NCBI RefSeq assembly: GCF_020911925.1
Contig: NZ_CP087134.1
Location: 5,676,614 to 5,740,613, forward strand
Source of the DNA: Flavobacterium cupriresistens
GTDB taxonomy: Bacteria; Bacteroidota; Bacteroidia; Flavobacteriales; Flavobacteriaceae
DNA: 64,000 nucleotides
Direction: 5' to 3'
Both the position numbers and the translations under genes were made by a program. This document shows, one piece after another, positions 43,659-52,315 of this stretch (positions are counted from its first letter, which is position 1; each line of letters opens with the position of its first letter). The notes beneath the pieces are model-generated. The model did no database searches. It was not told the DNA's origin and saw only the letters and a program-made list of their open reading frames with translations.

Positions 43659-44993
43659 TTACACCTCTGCCAATTTATTCAAAAACTCTAAACGAACGCT
43701 TCCGTCTTCGTCTATTTTGGTCAGGTTAATTTCTTGTAATGTATTGATTAATTCGGGATTCCAAGGTGTTTTTACTTTTACGTAGTTTTCTGTAAAACCG
43801 TGAATATAACCTTCTTTATTTTCTCCTTCAAACAAAACAGTTCTGTTTGTTCCTAATTGACCTTCGTAAAAAGCACGACGTTTCTTAACCGACAATCCAC
43901 GTAACATTTTGCTGCGTTTTGCTCTTACGTTTGCAGGAACAGCTCCCGCCATATTTGCTGCCTCGGTATTGTCTCTTTCCGAATACGTGAATACGTGCAA
44001 ATACGAAATATCCATTTCATTCAGAAAATGATAGGTTTCCAGAAAATGATCGTCTGTCTCACCCGGAAAACCAACAATAACATCAACACCAATACAAGCA
44101 TGTGGCATTACTTCGCGAATTTTATTGACACGTTCTGTATAAACTTCACGTAAGTAACGACGTTTCATTAATTTTAAGATATCATTACTTCCCGATTGTA
44201 ACGGGATATGAAAATGCGGTACAAAAGTTCTGCTTTTAGAAACAAAATCAATGGTTTCATTTTTCAATAAATTAGGCTCAATCGAAGAAATACGCAAACG
44301 CTCAATTCCCTCTACTTTGTCTAAAGCCTGAACCAAATCGAGAAAAGTATGTTCGTGTTTTTTATTTCCGAATTCCCCTTTTCCGTAATCCCCGATATTT
44401 ACTCCGGTTAAAACAATTTCTTTTATGTTTTGTGCTGAAATTTCTTTTGCGTTTTGCAAAACGTTCTCCAACGCATCACTTCTTGAAATTCCTCTTGCTA
44501 ATGGAATGGTACAATACGTACATTTATAATCACAACCATCCTGAACTTTCAGAAAGGCACGGGTTCGGTCACCAATAGAGTAACTTCCCACATAAAAATC
44601 GGCCTCAGCAATTTCGCAGGAGTGTACTTCCCCCATGTCATTTTTGCTTAAGTCGTGAATATAATCGGTGATTTTAAATTTTTCGGTAGCACCCAAAACC
44701 AAATCAACTCCATCAACGGCTGCCAATTCTTCCGGTTTTAATTGCGCGTAACACCCAACGGCAGCTACAAAGGCTTTTTCGTTGAGTTTCATTGCTTTTT
44801 TTACGACCTGCTTAAATTGCTTATCAGCATTCTCTGTAACAGAACAGGTATTGATGACATAAATGTCTGCTATTTCTTCAAAATCAACACGATCAAATCC
44901 TTCGTCGTTAAAATTTCGGGCGATTGTGGAAGTCTCTGAAAAATTCAGTTTGCAACCAAGCGTATAAAAGGCAACTTTTTTTCTATTTTCCAT
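43659..44993 (-). CDS. mtaB: tRNA N6-threonylcarbamoyladenosine(37) methylthiotransferase
   Basis: This 444-residue radical-SAM methylthiotransferase inserts a methylthio group at C2 of t6A37 in tRNAs. It has the N-terminal UPF0004 domain with cysteines (TLGCKLNFSE, NTCSVTENADKQ, VGCYAQ) for the auxiliary cluster. The radical SAM motif is QDGCDYKCTYCTIPLARG (CxxxCxxC), and a C-terminal TRAM-type region is present (TNRTVLFEGENKEGYIHGFT, in parts: NRTVLFEGENKEG, IHGFT). The LGCKLN and AVGCYAQ context fits the MtaB rather than the MiaB branch. Transcription probably starts from 45055-45062. Confidence 0.93.
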   Translation of the reverse strand: MENRKKVAFYTLGCKLNFSETSTIARNFNDEGFDRVDFEEIADIYVINTCSVTENADKQFKQVVKKAMKLNEKAFVAAVGCYAQLKPEELAAVDGVDLVLGATEKFKITDYIHDLSKNDMGEVHSCEIAEADFYVGSYSIGDRTRAFLKVQDGCDYKCTYCTIPLARGISRSDALENVLQNAKEISAQNIKEIVLTGVNIGDYGKGEFGNKKHEHTFLDLVQALDKVEGIERLRISSIEPNLLKNETIDFVSKSRTFVPHFHIPLQSGSNDILKLMKRRYLREVYTERVNKIREVMPHACIGVDVIVGFPGETDDHFLETYHFLNEMDISYLHVFTYSERDNTEAANMAGAVPANVRAKRSKMLRGLSVKKRRAFYEGQLGTNRTVLFEGENKEGYIHGFTENYVKVKTPWNPELINTLQEINLTKIDEDGSVRLEFLNKLAEV

Positions 44994-45490
44994 AGGAATA
45001 CACTACGTTTTAAGTAGTAAGATATTATATTTACATTCTCAATTGAAGAGTTTGCAAATTTACATACAATATTCTTTAAAATAAAATCAATAATACACTA
45101 TATATCAACATTTTGCATTATCCAGACAATTAAGTTTGGCTTAAAAACTATAAATTGAACCTGCTAATGACTAAAATAAGTTTTATATTTAAAAGATCTT
45201 AAATGTCCTTTCAATAGGAATAAAATGACAAAAACATCGATTAAATGCAAATAATATCGATTAAATACATTTTTTAAAAAATTAGATTAAAATTTTCTTA
45301 CATTTAACTGTTCAAAATAATGCTTTCGGCTAAAAAAGTTAAGCAATTAATAAATTAATTGATCTCTCGACAGATTTTACCATAACAATTTTGATATTCT
45401 GTCGTTATGTTGTTGTTTTGTTTAATAAAAATAATGGGGAAAGCCGAAAACCATAAAGAGTAGGCAACAATTAAAAATTCCAGACTTACT
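44994..45490. other. AT-rich intergenic region
   Basis: This 497-bp gap holds the mtaB promoter at 45055-45062. It has a direct repeat of ATCGATTAAAT at 45236-45246 and 45256-45266 (period 20). The rest is AT-rich and lacks a credible ORF or RNA gene. The short frame that crosses into the next gene on the minus strand is not supported. Confidence 0.5.
45055..45062 (-). promoter_or_regulatory. Promoter -7 element of mtaB
   Basis: CAAATTTA on the plus strand reads TAAATTTG on the minus strand, followed by C, about 60 nt upstream of the mtaB ATG. Confidence 0.6.
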
Positions 45491-46012
45491 ATGAAAGCAT
45501 TTTTACCCACAATCTGCTTGATGTTCTTAACCCTTTTCAGTTCGCAAGCGCAAACTGCAGCTGCTCCTGCAACTAATCCATTCCCGTCAATTAGCACTTT
45601 AACAGGTTGGGCCAGTTTAAACAATCAATCACAATTTGATATTGCAATCCGTGCCGTTGGGTTTAAATTTGAAGTAAAAGAACCAAGTGAAGGATCTACA
45701 GCTTACACTTACATCCGTAAGGTAACGGTAAATGAAGTAAACTATACGGATAGAATTGTTTACAGAATTACAAATAATAATTCTGCAAGTATTATCTCTT
45801 TAGTAACTGCTTCTACTGATTTAGTTAGTCTGTACACTCCACAATTGTCAACTTTCAAAAACAACAATTGTAAAACAGAAATGTCTAAGGACAAAAACAC
45901 TACTTGTGCTTGTTACGAAAGCGTGAATTTTGCAATCGATCTTTGCGACGAGCGTGTTAAGCTAACTATGGGTGACGGAAATAAATATTTTGTTTCTGTA
46001 GCTAAAAAATAA
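45491..46012 (+). CDS. Secreted protein of unknown function with C-terminal cysteines
   Basis: This 173-residue protein has a signal peptide (LFSSQAQ, cleavage near 20). A mature domain is beta-rich with TYIRKVTVNEVNYTDRIVYRIT and Thr/Ser-rich linkers. A C-terminal Cys-rich part NNNCKTEMSKDKNTTCACYES plus CDERVKL may form disulfides or bind metal. No family was recognised. The short gene follows a long AT-rich gap and seems to be alone; the GNAT gene downstream is convergent. Confidence 0.72.
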   Translation: MKAFLPTICLMFLTLFSSQAQTAAAPATNPFPSISTLTGWASLNNQSQFDIAIRAVGFKFEVKEPSEGSTAYTYIRKVTVNEVNYTDRIVYRITNNNSASIISLVTASTDLVSLYTPQLSTFKNNNCKTEMSKDKNTTCACYESVNFAIDLCDERVKLTMGDGNKYFVSVAKK

Positions 46013-46112
46013 TTCGAAACATTTCGGAAACCTAAACTACGAGCTGTTTTCCAAATCTTTTTAATCTGTAAGAAGTACATTTGAAAAGATTTGGGATGCA
46101 TTTCTTAGGGTA

Positions 46113-46643
46113 TTATATCAGGTTTGGATTCTTATATTCATACCAAACTTCTCTTTCGTCTTCGTAATCAAACGAATTCACATAACGGAAACCCAGTTTT
46201 TCTAAAACCTTTCTTGAGTTTTCGTTTCCTTCATCTGCATAAGCATAGAGTGCCTTTACTTTCATTTCATTAAACGCATAATCCACAAAAGCTTTTCCGG
46301 CTTCGGTAGAATAGCCTTTTCCCCAGTGTTTTTCAATAAAACGGTATCCGATTTCATAAAAATCTTTATGGTTATTGATTTCGTCTGTGATAAACTTTAT
46401 TCCGGACCAACCCAAAAACTCATTGGTTTCTTTTAAAACAACAGCCCAGCGGCCAGTGCCAAAAGTTTTGTATTGCTGTTGCAAATTTTCAATATAAGCA
46501 ATGCTTTCGGCAATGGTGGTAACAGGTTTCTTTCCCACAAAAAGATGCACATTGGGATTCGAATCCAATTCAAACATTCCTTCTGCATCAGCAGAAATCA
46601 CTTCTCTTAAAATCAGTCGTTCTGTTTCAATTGGTTTTCTCAT
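46113..46643 (-). CDS. GNAT family N-acetyltransferase (RimJ/RimL type)
   Basis: This 176-residue protein begins RKPIETERLILREVISADAEGMF, the common start of RimJ/RimL-type acetyltransferases. The acetyl-CoA loop is WGKGYSTEAGKAFVDYAF (Q/RxxGxG/A variant), and the C-terminus reads ALYAYADEGNENSRKVLEKLGF. The substrate, often an N-terminus or small amine, is not predictable. Start is ATG. It is separated by 12 nt from the upstream HAD hydrolase gene on the same strand, suggesting an operon. Confidence 0.9.
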   Translation of the reverse strand: MRKPIETERLILREVISADAEGMFELDSNPNVHLFVGKKPVTTIAESIAYIENLQQQYKTFGTGRWAVVLKETNEFLGWSGIKFITDEINNHKDFYEIGYRFIEKHWGKGYSTEAGKAFVDYAFNEMKVKALYAYADEGNENSRKVLEKLGFRYVNSFDYEDEREVWYEYKNPNLI

Positions 46644-46655
46644 CCGGTTTTAGTT

Positions 46656-47459
46656 TTAATTTAAAATATAACGTTGTACTACTTCTGCCACTCCATCATT
46701 ATTATTTGAAGCCACAATTATATCAGCTCTGTCGCGCAATTCAGGCGTCACATTATCTACCCAAACACCCAATCCGGCATATTCAATCATACTTAGATCA
46801 TTTCCGGCATTTCCTACTGCAATAATCTCGCTCTGTTGGATCTTTAGCTTTTCAGCCAAAATTTTTATGCTTGCGGCTTTATCGATTCCATATTGAGCGG
46901 CTTCTAAAAAAAACGGTTTAGACATTGAAATACTTAAATGTGGCATTGCCTCTTTCAGATCCTGCTCTACTTCTTTCAAATAAGAAGGTTCTGCCAACAA
47001 AATACATTTTACCGCAGACCTGTCAACAGCCTCTTTAAAACTTGGTACTTTGCGATGTGGCATTCCGGTAATTACTTTTTCAATTTCAATAAACTCTGAA
47101 TCTGTTTCGCTTATAATTTCTCCGTCAAGATAGGTAATGATATGTGTTTTCATCTTCACGCTGTAATCGTACAGTTCGTGAATCTGCTTTTGTGTCAGCG
47201 TTTGCTCAAACAAAATAACATCGTCTTTAACCGTACTAATAATAGCACCATTAAACGAAATGATATACGAATTATTCAAATCCAATTCCAACTCTTTAGC
47301 ATAAGCCGTCATAGCAGAGGTTGGCCGACCTGAAGCCAAAACCACATAAACTCCCTTGGCCTGCGCTTCAAGAAGTACTTTTTTATTTAAATCAGAAATT
47401 TTATGATCGTCTGTCAACAAGGTATCATCCATGTCGAGCACCAGCATTTTGTATTGCAT
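46656..47459 (-). CDS. Cof-type HAD-IIB family hydrolase
   Basis: This 267-residue HAD phosphatase has motif I DMDDTLLTDD (about 8-17), motif II SGRPTSAM with Ser at about 42, a Lys near KAASIKILAEKL, and motif IV VGNAGNDLSMIEYAG. The IIB cap region is between. Such enzymes dephosphorylate small sugar phosphates or cofactors. It probably forms a unit with the downstream GNAT gene. Confidence 0.92.
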   Translation of the reverse strand: MQYKMLVLDMDDTLLTDDHKISDLNKKVLLEAQAKGVYVVLASGRPTSAMTAYAKELELDLNNSYIISFNGAIISTVKDDVILFEQTLTQKQIHELYDYSVKMKTHIITYLDGEIISETDSEFIEIEKVITGMPHRKVPSFKEAVDRSAVKCILLAEPSYLKEVEQDLKEAMPHLSISMSKPFFLEAAQYGIDKAASIKILAEKLKIQQSEIIAVGNAGNDLSMIEYAGLGVWVDNVTPELRDRADIIVASNNNDGVAEVVQRYILN

Positions 47460-47469
47460 TTTTTATTAG

Positions 47470-47660
47470 TTTACTTTTCTCAATTCTCAGTCGCAGTTTG
47501 CAGTCGCGGTCTCAGTCGCAGTCGCAGTCGCAGTTTGCAGTCTGAATCCAGGCCTCAAATTTCAATTGTAGTACTCAATCGCATTTCACATTCTCGCATT
47601 TTACAGAAGACTGAGACTGTAAACTGAAACTGTAAACTGAGACTGAATACTGAGACTGAG
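47470..47660. repeat. CAGTCGCAG / ACTGAGACTG low-complexity palindromic repeat
   Basis: The left part is a run of CAGTCGCAGT variants (about 47488-47545). The right part is ACTGAGACTG/CTGTAAACTG repeats (about 47610-47660). The two parts are partly complementary, so they may pair. The same repeat is found at 59443-59529. Confidence 0.75.
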
Positions 47661-47665
47661 AGCTA

Positions 47666-47884
47666 TTAAATATTCATTCTAAAATCCTCAATAACGGGAT
47701 TTGCTTTTGCAAAGTCAGTTTCCTGAATAAAAACTTCAACTGCTAAATCTGAACCTCCAAAACCACCTAGTCTTGCCGATTGAATGTTGTCTTTTTTTAC
47801 CGTTTCTACTCCGGCTTCTTCTAATCTTTCTTTTAAAGCAATTGCTAATACTTCACTTCCTGAAAATACCTTCATTAATCCCAT
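47666..47884 (-). CDS. DUF2007 domain protein (putative signal-transducing protein)
   Basis: This 72-residue protein matches DUF2007: MKVFSGSEVLAIALKERLEEAGVETVKKDN followed by a short beta region (DLAVEVFIQETDFAKANPVIEDF). The small domain is thought to bind partner proteins; function is unknown. The first Met (GLMKVF) or the fourth residue can be used, the second giving the better-known N-terminus. Confidence 0.83.
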   Translation of the reverse strand: MGLMKVFSGSEVLAIALKERLEEAGVETVKKDNIQSARLGGFGGSDLAVEVFIQETDFAKANPVIEDFRMNI

Positions 47885-48070
47885 AACATTGTTTTTTATT
47901 ATTATTTTTTATTTTCTATTCTAATATTGTCTTTAAATGATTTTGAAAATCTTCATTTTCATTCATTCCAATGTGACCTTGCTTTTTTAATGGATAAAAA
48001 GAGCTAAAATTACAATCGATAAAAATTTAAGCGTTTTAAATATCTCCATAAAATTTATCGCTTCACTACC

Positions 48071-48757
48071 TTATTCCTCTTCAGTTTGATCTTCTTCTTC
48101 TTCGTCAAGTTCTTCTTCCTCATCAAATTCTTCATCCTCTTCTTCTTCCTCCATATCAAAAATATAAGGCTCCAGTAAAAATTTCTCTGCCAAAATTTCG
48201 ATACGTTCCGTTAATTGCTCGGCAAAAATAATTCTTTGTGTTTTTGCAATACTATTCGAGATACGCATGATTTTAGTTTCATGACGTAACTTCAAAATTG
48301 GATCTGCATCATCTAAAACAAACATTTTCAAACGGTTTACATTATAACCTGCCGTTGTAAACATGTCGCTTAATTTATTTGGTGTTCCGATTAAAACATC
48401 AATTCCTGTTGAAATATAGTTTTTATCGTAATCCATATCTCCTTTGTCATGCACTCCGTACACTTCAAGATCGGTATACTTTCCGTATTTTGCAAAAAGC
48501 TCTACCATTTCCAAAACTTTAGTTTTGTCTTCTACAATAATCAAGGCTCTTGGAGATTCTTCGACTGAACCTGCCAATTGCTGAATTACATTGATTACAA
48601 TGGTAGTCGATTTTCCACTTTTTTCCGGAGAAAGAATGATACAGTCAGCACCACTTTTAATAGTCGAAAAAGTCTCTTGTTGCAATACATTTGCCTCTGT
48701 TAAACCATTTTCGATTAAAGCGTCTTGTAATTGTTCTTTTATTTTTTTTAGTTTCAT
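48071..48757 (-). CDS. DEAD-box-like protein with only the first RecA domain and altered motifs
   Basis: This 228-residue protein has an N-terminal Q-like motif (LTEANVLQQETF), a Walker A SPEKSGKST (43-51), a TPNKLSD segment (125-131) and a Walker B-like LDDAD (148-152) where DEAD helicases have DEAD. It ends in a very acidic tail (EEEEEDEEFDEEEELDEEEE). There is no SAT motif, and the second RecA domain, motif VI (HRxGRxxR) included, is missing. It therefore cannot be a normal helicase. It could be a cold-shock or ribosome-associated cofactor, or a remnant. The promoter is unclear. Confidence 0.82.
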   Translation of the reverse strand: MKLKKIKEQLQDALIENGLTEANVLQQETFSTIKSGADCIILSPEKSGKSTTIVINVIQQLAGSVEESPRALIIVEDKTKVLEMVELFAKYGKYTDLEVYGVHDKGDMDYDKNYISTGIDVLIGTPNKLSDMFTTAGYNVNRLKMFVLDDADPILKLRHETKIMRISNSIAKTQRIIFAEQLTERIEILAEKFLLEPYIFDMEEEEEDEEFDEEEELDEEEEDQTEEE

Positions 48758-48762
48758 TTTTT

Positions 48763-48850
48763 TTATGCTTTATGCTTTAAGCTTTATGCTCTAAGCAAAA
48801 ATTATTTATATTATTTAACGAAGTCCAAAGCTTAAGGACTAAAGCCTATC
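48763..48850. repeat. ATGCTTTATGCTTTAAGC palindromic repeat
   Basis: TTTATGCTTTATGCTTTAAGC is followed after about 50 nt by AAAGCTTAAGGACTAAAGCC, which partly reverses it. The element sits between the sigma-54 activator and DEAD-like genes and is non-coding. Confidence 0.5.
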
Positions 48851-48862
48851 GCTTATAGTCCA

Positions 48863-50026
48863 CTATTTGCTCGCGAACATTTTTACGTCCGTTTCTGAGA
48901 TTTCGTTTCCTCCTAAGATAATCAATCTTTCTACTACATTTCGAAGTTCACGGATATTACCTGTCCAATCGTATTCCTGTAATAGTTTTATGGCTTGTGT
49001 TGAAAATACTTTGATGGCATTTCCTTGCTCGGAAGCAATTTTCTCTGTAAAATGGGTAATCAAAGCCGGAATATCGTCACGTCTTTCGTTTAAAGGCGGT
49101 ACTTTAATCAAAATAACAGCCAGCCTGTGGTACAAATCTTCACGGAAACGACCTTCGGCAATTTCCGTTTTTAAATCTTTGTTGGTTGCTGCTACAACAC
49201 GAACGTCAACTTTTATATCTTTTTCGGCACCGACTCTTGTGATCATACTTTCTTGCAACGCACGCAATACCTTTGCTTGCGCGGAAAGACTCATATCACC
49301 AATTTCATCTAAGAAAATAGTTCCTTTGTCTGCTGCTTCAAACTTTCCGGCGCGATCTTTCACTGCAGATGTAAAAGCACCTTTTACGTGTCCGAACAAT
49401 TCACTCTCGATCAACTCACTTGGAATTGCAGCACAATTGACCTCAATCAAAGGGAAATTAGCACGTTCACTTTTTTCGTGTAATTGATGTGCTACTAGCT
49501 CTTTCCCGGTTCCGTTTGGTCCTGTAATTAAAACCCTGGCTTCTGTTTGTGCTACTTTATCAATCATCACTTTGATATGAGAGATTGCTTCACTTTCGCC
49601 AACCATTTCGTAATTTTTACTGACTTTTTTCTTCAGAATTTTATTCTCAACTACCAGTTGTTTTTTATCTAAAGCATTACGAACGGTATTTAACAAACGA
49701 TTTAAATCGGGTGGTTTTGAAATATAATCAAAAGCGCCTAATCGCATGGTATGAATCGCCGTTTCCATATCCCCGTGACCTGAAATCATCACCATCGGGA
49801 TTTCCGGTTTTATTTTTTTGGCTGCTTCTAAAACCTCAACGCCATCCATTTTTGGCATTTTGATATCGCACAAAACCAAATCGTAGTCGTTGTTTTTTAT
49901 TTTTTCGAGACCCACAGCACCATCCTCGGCTTCTTCCACCTGATAGGTATCATTTTCTTCTGATAAGATTTTTACCAAAACTCTTCTGATCGCTGCTTCG
50001 TCTTCTATAATTAATATTTTACTCAT
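48863..50026 (-). CDS. Response regulator of the sigma-54 activator type lacking the DNA-binding domain
   Basis: This 387-residue protein has an N-terminal receiver domain (Asp54 in LVLCDIKMPKMDG, with Lys near SKPP) and an AAA+ domain: Walker A GPNGTGKE (169-176), GAFTSA (216-221) in place of GAFTGA, Walker B GTIFLDEIGD, and RFREDLYHRL. It ends at about the AAA+ lid (ELRNVVERLIILGGNEISETD), with no Fis-type HTH of the usual NtrC layout. It could act without direct DNA binding, or through a partner. No histidine kinase is adjacent. Confidence 0.9.
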   Translation of the reverse strand: MSKILIIEDEAAIRRVLVKILSEENDTYQVEEAEDGAVGLEKIKNNDYDLVLCDIKMPKMDGVEVLEAAKKIKPEIPMVMISGHGDMETAIHTMRLGAFDYISKPPDLNRLLNTVRNALDKKQLVVENKILKKKVSKNYEMVGESEAISHIKVMIDKVAQTEARVLITGPNGTGKELVAHQLHEKSERANFPLIEVNCAAIPSELIESELFGHVKGAFTSAVKDRAGKFEAADKGTIFLDEIGDMSLSAQAKVLRALQESMITRVGAEKDIKVDVRVVAATNKDLKTEIAEGRFREDLYHRLAVILIKVPPLNERRDDIPALITHFTEKIASEQGNAIKVFSTQAIKLLQEYDWTGNIRELRNVVERLIILGGNEISETDVKMFASK

Positions 50027-50050
50027 CTTTATTAAATTTGAAACCAGTAC

Positions 50051-50911
50051 TTATTCTTTCTCTTTTTTTGAAGCCAAATTTACCGGCACGCTTATTACGT
50101 TTAAGTCCCTTTGCGGGAACGGAATTGAAATATTGTTTTCTGCAAACAGATCATTTATTCGGAACCTAATTTCGCTTTGAATCCCCGGCGTCTGCATACC
50201 ATGAATAACATAAAAGTGAACTGAGAAGTTTAGCGAAGAATCTGCAAAGTCATCAAAAGTAACTTTAACCGTTCCTCCTTTGACAATTCCTTCAACTGAA
50301 TCTACTGCCTGATGCAATAATTTTTCGACTAAACGAACATCGCTTCCATACGCTACTCCAACGGAAACACTTTCCCGGTTACTCGAATTATTCTGAGTCC
50401 AATTAAAAAGTGTGTCGTCCATAAATTTATGATTCGGAATGATCATCACACGATCATTTCTGGTCACAACAATGGTGGTTCTTAATTTGATCTCTTGTAC
50501 CAATCCAACACGACCGTCGACTTCAATGATATCACCCACATGCAAAGACTGATCCAAAATGATTAGAACTCCCGAAATAATATCCTGAAAAAATGTTTGT
50601 AATGCAAACCCTAAACCTACAAACAAGGCTGCAGAGGCGGTTAAAAACACATTAACATTTACTCCGGTTGCGTTTAGCATTAATACAATTACAAAAAGGT
50701 AAACGATATACTTAACGACCTGAAAAACACTATTGAACTTCTTTTTGTCTGCGACAGGAAGTTTTTTACTAAACAACTTCTGAATTAACTTTAATACGAT
50801 CGATGTTGCCGTTATAGCAAGAAAAAGCAGCATCAAATCAAGTAGCGAGATTTTTACATTTTCGCCATTAATAAAATTGTAATTAATAAATTCAATAATA
50901 TCCTTCCACAT
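50051..50911 (-). CDS. Small-conductance mechanosensitive channel (MscS family)
   Basis: This 286-residue protein has three N-terminal TM helices and the pore/beta domain motif LFVGLGFALQTFFQDIISGVLIILDQSLHVGDII (in parts: LFVGLGFALQTFFQDIISG, VLIILDQSLHVGDII), typical of MscS. It continues with the RLVQEIKLRTTIVVTRNDRVMIIPN beta region. It releases solutes on osmotic downshock. The permease gene starts 5 nt away on the same strand, so co-transcription is likely. Confidence 0.92.
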   Translation of the reverse strand: MWKDIIEFINYNFINGENVKISLLDLMLLFLAITATSIVLKLIQKLFSKKLPVADKKKFNSVFQVVKYIVYLFVIVLMLNATGVNVNVFLTASAALFVGLGFALQTFFQDIISGVLIILDQSLHVGDIIEVDGRVGLVQEIKLRTTIVVTRNDRVMIIPNHKFMDDTLFNWTQNNSSNRESVSVGVAYGSDVRLVEKLLHQAVDSVEGIVKGGTVKVTFDDFADSSLNFSVHFYVIHGMQTPGIQSEIRFRINDLFAENNISIPFPQRDLNVISVPVNLASKKEKE

Positions 50912-50916
50912 AATTT

Positions 50917-52233
50917 TTAATATTTAAGCCATTTGTATAACTCTTTCCAGGTTGGTTTCTTTCCGTACATTAAAATACCGACACGATAAATTTTCGCAGC
51001 GAACCAAACAACAAGCAAAAAGGTCGCAAACAATAAAGATACTGAAATTGCAATTTGCCACCAAGGCACACCGAACGGAAGTCGCATTAACATTACAATC
51101 GGTGATGTTAACGGAATCATCGAAAACACCACGGCAATAGTTCCATGCGGATCATTCACAACGGTAAAAAATCCGATATAAACACTCAGAATTAGAGGCA
51201 TAATAATTGGCAAAAGAAATTGTTGTGAATCGGTTTGATTATCAACAGCAGCCCCAATTGCGGCATAAAACGAACTATATAAAAAATACCCTCCAATAAA
51301 ATAAATAACAAAACCAATTACAATACTGGCAATAGGCAAATTCCATAATTCGGCAATGTACATTTGTGCTGTTCCTGAAAATTCCTGTTGCGCGGACTGC
51401 ATTACTTCGGGAGGAATTCTTCCTTCCGGTCCTACATTCACGCCAAAAAAAGCAGAAGCCACAAACATTAATCCGAGACCAATGACCACCCAGATCAAAA
51501 ACTGTAACAATCCTGCAAGTGAGGTCCCGACAATTTTACCGATCATCAACTGAAAAGGTTTCACGGACGAAATAATAATTTCAATAATACGATTCGTTTT
51601 TTCTTCGATCACGCTGCGCATTACCATATTGCCATAAATGATAATAAACATCATAATTAAGTAACCGAATCCGCCACCGATTACAATTTTCATCCAATTC
51701 AACCCTTTGAATCTCTTTTCGCCCTTTGTATTTTTCAAAACCACATCTACTTTAGCTTGTGCTTTTTTAATTTGCAAAGTATCTATGTTTGCTTTTTGCA
51801 GGTTGAATGCGGTAAGCTTTTTCTCTACTAAATTTTGTACATCTTTTATGAAAGGCCCCGGAAGACTTTCGCCGGATATCAATTCTACTTTACTTTCCAG
51901 ATCTTTTAAATTACCGGTTTTAGGAATCACAATTAGACCACTAAAATTTTCATTGGTAATACTATCCTTTAAGTCCTTAACACTTATCTCCGATAAATTC
52001 AGGTAATGGTATTCGGCCTCTTTTTTATTCTCTTTCAGAAAATCGTCTGCAAGCAAACCCGTTTCATCATGAATTGCAATACGCTTTGTATCTGCTTTCA
52101 TTGAAGCTAAATAACCAATAAATACGGTAATGGCAACAAACAACAACGGACTCAAAAATGTCATGACAACAAAAGACTTGTTACGAACTTTTGCTATAAA
52201 TTCTCTTTTTATAATTAATGATATAATGCTCAT
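50917..52233 (-). CDS. ABC-2 type exporter permease (NatB-like)
   Basis: This 438-residue protein has an N-terminal TM helix (SFVVMTFLSPLLFVAITVFIGYL), a large extracytoplasmic domain (about 70-175), and five to six C-terminal TM helices (GFGYLIMMFIIIYGNMVMRSV, FLIWVVIGLGLMFVASAFFG). This is the NatB/ABC-2 layout. The ATP-binding partner lies upstream (52312-53241). The substrate is unknown; family members export Na+ or lipids/polysaccharide. Confidence 0.9.
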   Translation of the reverse strand: MSIISLIIKREFIAKVRNKSFVVMTFLSPLLFVAITVFIGYLASMKADTKRIAIHDETGLLADDFLKENKKEAEYHYLNLSEISVKDLKDSITNENFSGLIVIPKTGNLKDLESKVELISGESLPGPFIKDVQNLVEKKLTAFNLQKANIDTLQIKKAQAKVDVVLKNTKGEKRFKGLNWMKIVIGGGFGYLIMMFIIIYGNMVMRSVIEEKTNRIIEIIISSVKPFQLMIGKIVGTSLAGLLQFLIWVVIGLGLMFVASAFFGVNVGPEGRIPPEVMQSAQQEFSGTAQMYIAELWNLPIASIVIGFVIYFIGGYFLYSSFYAAIGAAVDNQTDSQQFLLPIIMPLILSVYIGFFTVVNDPHGTIAVVFSMIPLTSPIVMLMRLPFGVPWWQIAISVSLLFATFLLVVWFAAKIYRVGILMYGKKPTWKELYKWLKY

Positions 52234-52239
52234 TTTTTA

Positions 52240-52315
52240 TTTTAGATTTTAGATTGCTGACTTTAGATTTTCAGATCTTAGGGTTTCACTCTAAAATCTA
52301 AAATCCAAAATCTAG
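52240..52315. repeat. TTTAGATTTTAG palindrome
   Basis: TTTTAGATTTTAGATTGCTG at about 52241-52260 is mirrored by CTAAAATCTAAAATCC at 52292-52307. It lies between the ABC subunit genes. Same family as 1738-2014. Confidence 0.6.

Noticed and set aside
47470..47660. CAGTCGCAG run as a phase-variable microsatellite
   Set aside because: It lies between genes rather than within a promoter or a coding frame, and the units are imperfect.
48867..49487. Long open frame antisense to the sigma-54 activator gene
   Set aside because: It lies wholly inside a strongly recognisable gene on the other strand, has biased low-complexity translation and no promoter or family match.
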